A program made the position numbers and the translations under genes. DNA of 64,000 bases from Hippasteria phrygiana (taxonomy: Eukaryota > Echinodermata > Asteroidea > Valvatida > Goniasteridae): contig JAZGUH010000185.1 in NCBI GenBank assembly GCA_037893225.1, positions 1,860,001 through 1,924,000 of the forward strand, given 5' to 3'. This document shows positions 59,001-62,000 of this stretch, one piece after another. Every line of letters starts with the position of its first letter. Position 1 is the stretch's first letter. The notes under the pieces are model-generated. The model was not told the DNA's origin, ran no database searches, and was given only the letters and a program-made list of their open reading frames with translations.

Positions 59001-62000
59001 AAGTCGTTAGACACTATCGTCTTTGTCCGCAGGCGCCACCGCAATGAACCAGCGCTGAGCAATTATGTTTAGGCGTTCAACGTTCCGCGATCCGACATGC
59101 CCAGCCCTAACGACTTGACCACTATTATGACTCCGCATGCGGCAAGCTCACTGCATATGCATACCGTTTCCATAGAGAGGGCCAGCGGTAGCTCATCTGG
59201 CATAATAGGAATCATATATAGTGAGTGAAGGCGGAGGCGTTAAGACAGAGCGAGAGTGTGAGAAAGTTGTAAGTTTATACCCTGTCGGTTTATTTTTCCT
59301 TGTTTAAAAGGTCATAATTAAGAGCACAACGTGACGCTTCAACGAAAATTCAAATCCTGTGATTCTCGGACCACCTTTACAGTATAGCCCAATTTGGCGC
59401 CAAATGAGACGTGCATGTTTTACTACGAGTAACTCACAACAGAAAGCGGCGAATGAAAAATGATAGTTGAACTTAAACGTTATTGTTCTCGTTTGTGTGC
59501 ATTTTCCTATCTTTTTGGGCGTGGGGCGCATTTTGGTTTAAAACGCGTTCCAGGCGTCCCACATCGAACTCCCCTTCTGTGTGTACCTCTCGTTGAATGC
59601 CTTGAATCTGCACACTGTGACATTCTGAAAAGTACATGTACATAATGCAGGTCTGTCACACTCTTTCGTATGATATATCGGGATTTCCGTCGTCCACATG
59701 TCAAAACCTGACTTGTCATAAATTTGCTATTGAAACCTAAATTGTTGGGGGAAGTGATCTATCACTGTGTGTGACATATTATAATGGTGGTAAATAGCAG
59801 TAAGAAACTGTTGGATCTGTATGAGAAAAGAAACATTCCAGCCCGTAGGGTAAGATTAAACTGTCATTCGCCAACGTAGATTCACGTGATGGTACGTGCG
59901 CTTTTAGTACGCAAGGGGTCACTTTTAGTTTACAGAGCACGGATGTAAGCATGTAAATTACCTGACTCGCAATGCGTCTAATATGACGACTGAATCCAAC
60001 AGGGCTGTAGATCGAGTCCATCACAAGTCCCTGCAAGTCCATCACAAGCACTCCAGTCCTAATTCCAATCACAAGCTAATCAAATGAACTTTGACATATA
60101 AGGCATTCCTTTGTCAGTGTTCATCCAGTTACTGTGACCGGCTTTATGAAAGGACTTCTGACTAGACTTGCGAAAGGACTTATGAAAGGACTTGCACAGG
60201 GACTCGACTACAGCTCTGGAATATCGAATCAAGCAGCCGCCATATTGCCGTGCCCCTTGTGCACATGATTAGCGTGTACTATTCAGAAGGGGATGTAATA
60301 TAAGTAGACCTCGGGGGTGTTTAACGTATTGTTGTCGGCACGGTAAGATGGCGGACGGCGGCTTTAACTAAACGGGAGTATTGCGAGTCTGGGTTTACAT
60401 TGTATATGCGTCAGAGTAACAGAGCACAGAGGTGGAAGTTGACCGCAATAATCTAAGATGTGGCAAGAATGCATAATTTTCGGCACAAAGTAGACAAGAT
60501 ACAACGTGTCCAGTGTCCATTTCTTCTGAATTTTGTGTTTGTTTTTTTGACTAGGGTGAGCTGGGAAACTCTCTTATAACAATGCAACCTGTTTTGGTCT
60601 TGTGGAGAAAAGAGGAATTTCAACTTACGGCGTTTTTAAAATATTGCAGATTGGCCAAAATATTAAGGAAACATTTGACCTGATCAGTGTATCACTCACA
60701 TTTCTATATAAAGACAGACTAAAGGGTCCGTAGCCAGACTAGTTAGTGTTTGGTGTTGAAGTGACAAGAGATCGTTGAGTCACGAGACTTGTATACGTTC
60801 TGTCGAGAAAAAAACACCTCATTTTCAAAAGAGCATAATAACAGTGCGAAGCTATTCCTTCAAAATAACCCGTCGCCAACGATTTGAAGAGCTGTCAGAA
60901 ATGGAGTCCAAGCGAGATACTCTAAGGGCGTTTCTCAAACCCTGGCTTGGGCTTGGGCTTCGTCTCCAGCTATTCCTCAGCCCCAATGCCAATCTGAAGC
61001 CTTAAAAACGTAATTAAATAAATAAACGGGCTCAGGCTCTGGATTAAAATATAAGATTTTAATGTACATTATAGCAAAAACAGTGTCCCAGATCTTGCCA
61101 AATCTGGGGACATAAAATTACGCGAAGCCGAAGCCCGAGCCCAAGCCAGGGTTTGAGAAATGCCCTGGAGCCTCATCCAAGAAAAAAAGTAAACAAAAAA
61201 AGAAGAAAGGATTTTCTTTAATCCCTGTTGTGCTTCTGATGACATCGAGATTTGGCTTCTGAATAATAAAAACAAATTATTAACCAAAACCCAGAATTTG
61301 GCAATAAAGGCGTTCGTTTAATTTTGTTCTATTTAATTCTTTCTGGGATACCCTCATCACTGGTTTCATAACCAGAATGAAAAGCGCATCATGTCGCACT
61401 GTAGCTTGATAGCCTGAAGAAACCTGTGGAAAGACGACAACATTTCAGAAAGTTTAGAAGTGGGAGGAAAATGATATTGTGGGGAAAACCCACGGAATCG
61501 GGCAGGGACTGAAAATCCAGTCCACATGTCGGCCCTGGTGGGATTAGAACCCGGGTCACAGCGGTGGAAGGCGAGGAAAGTACAACAAGACGAACCTTTT
61601 TTTAACTACAGGATGTCGTGGAACGTTGGTAATTGCTAGTAGCGGCGATTTCTCGTCAAGGTTGGGGGGGGGGGGGGGGGGAGGAAAAACACACAAGCAA
61701 CAATAATTGTTAAGCGTGGTATCTTGTTTATCCTGGAATTTCTTTGAAAATGTGTGCTGATCTTGGTGTATATTCTGGTGCATACTGGTGCATGTAAAAG
61801 CCAATGATTCATAAAATGTATATGCCAAGGGGGAATTGTGGGGGTGGGGGAGGGCTGCCATAGCCGTCTCCTCCCCCAAAACATATTCGGAGGACGTGTC
61901 CCCCGTACCCCGGGATCGCCGCCCATGGTAATGGCTTTGCATGCACATGGGTCCAAATTGGGAGCTGTACAGTTACAGGTATGGTAAGCCACTTCTTAAA

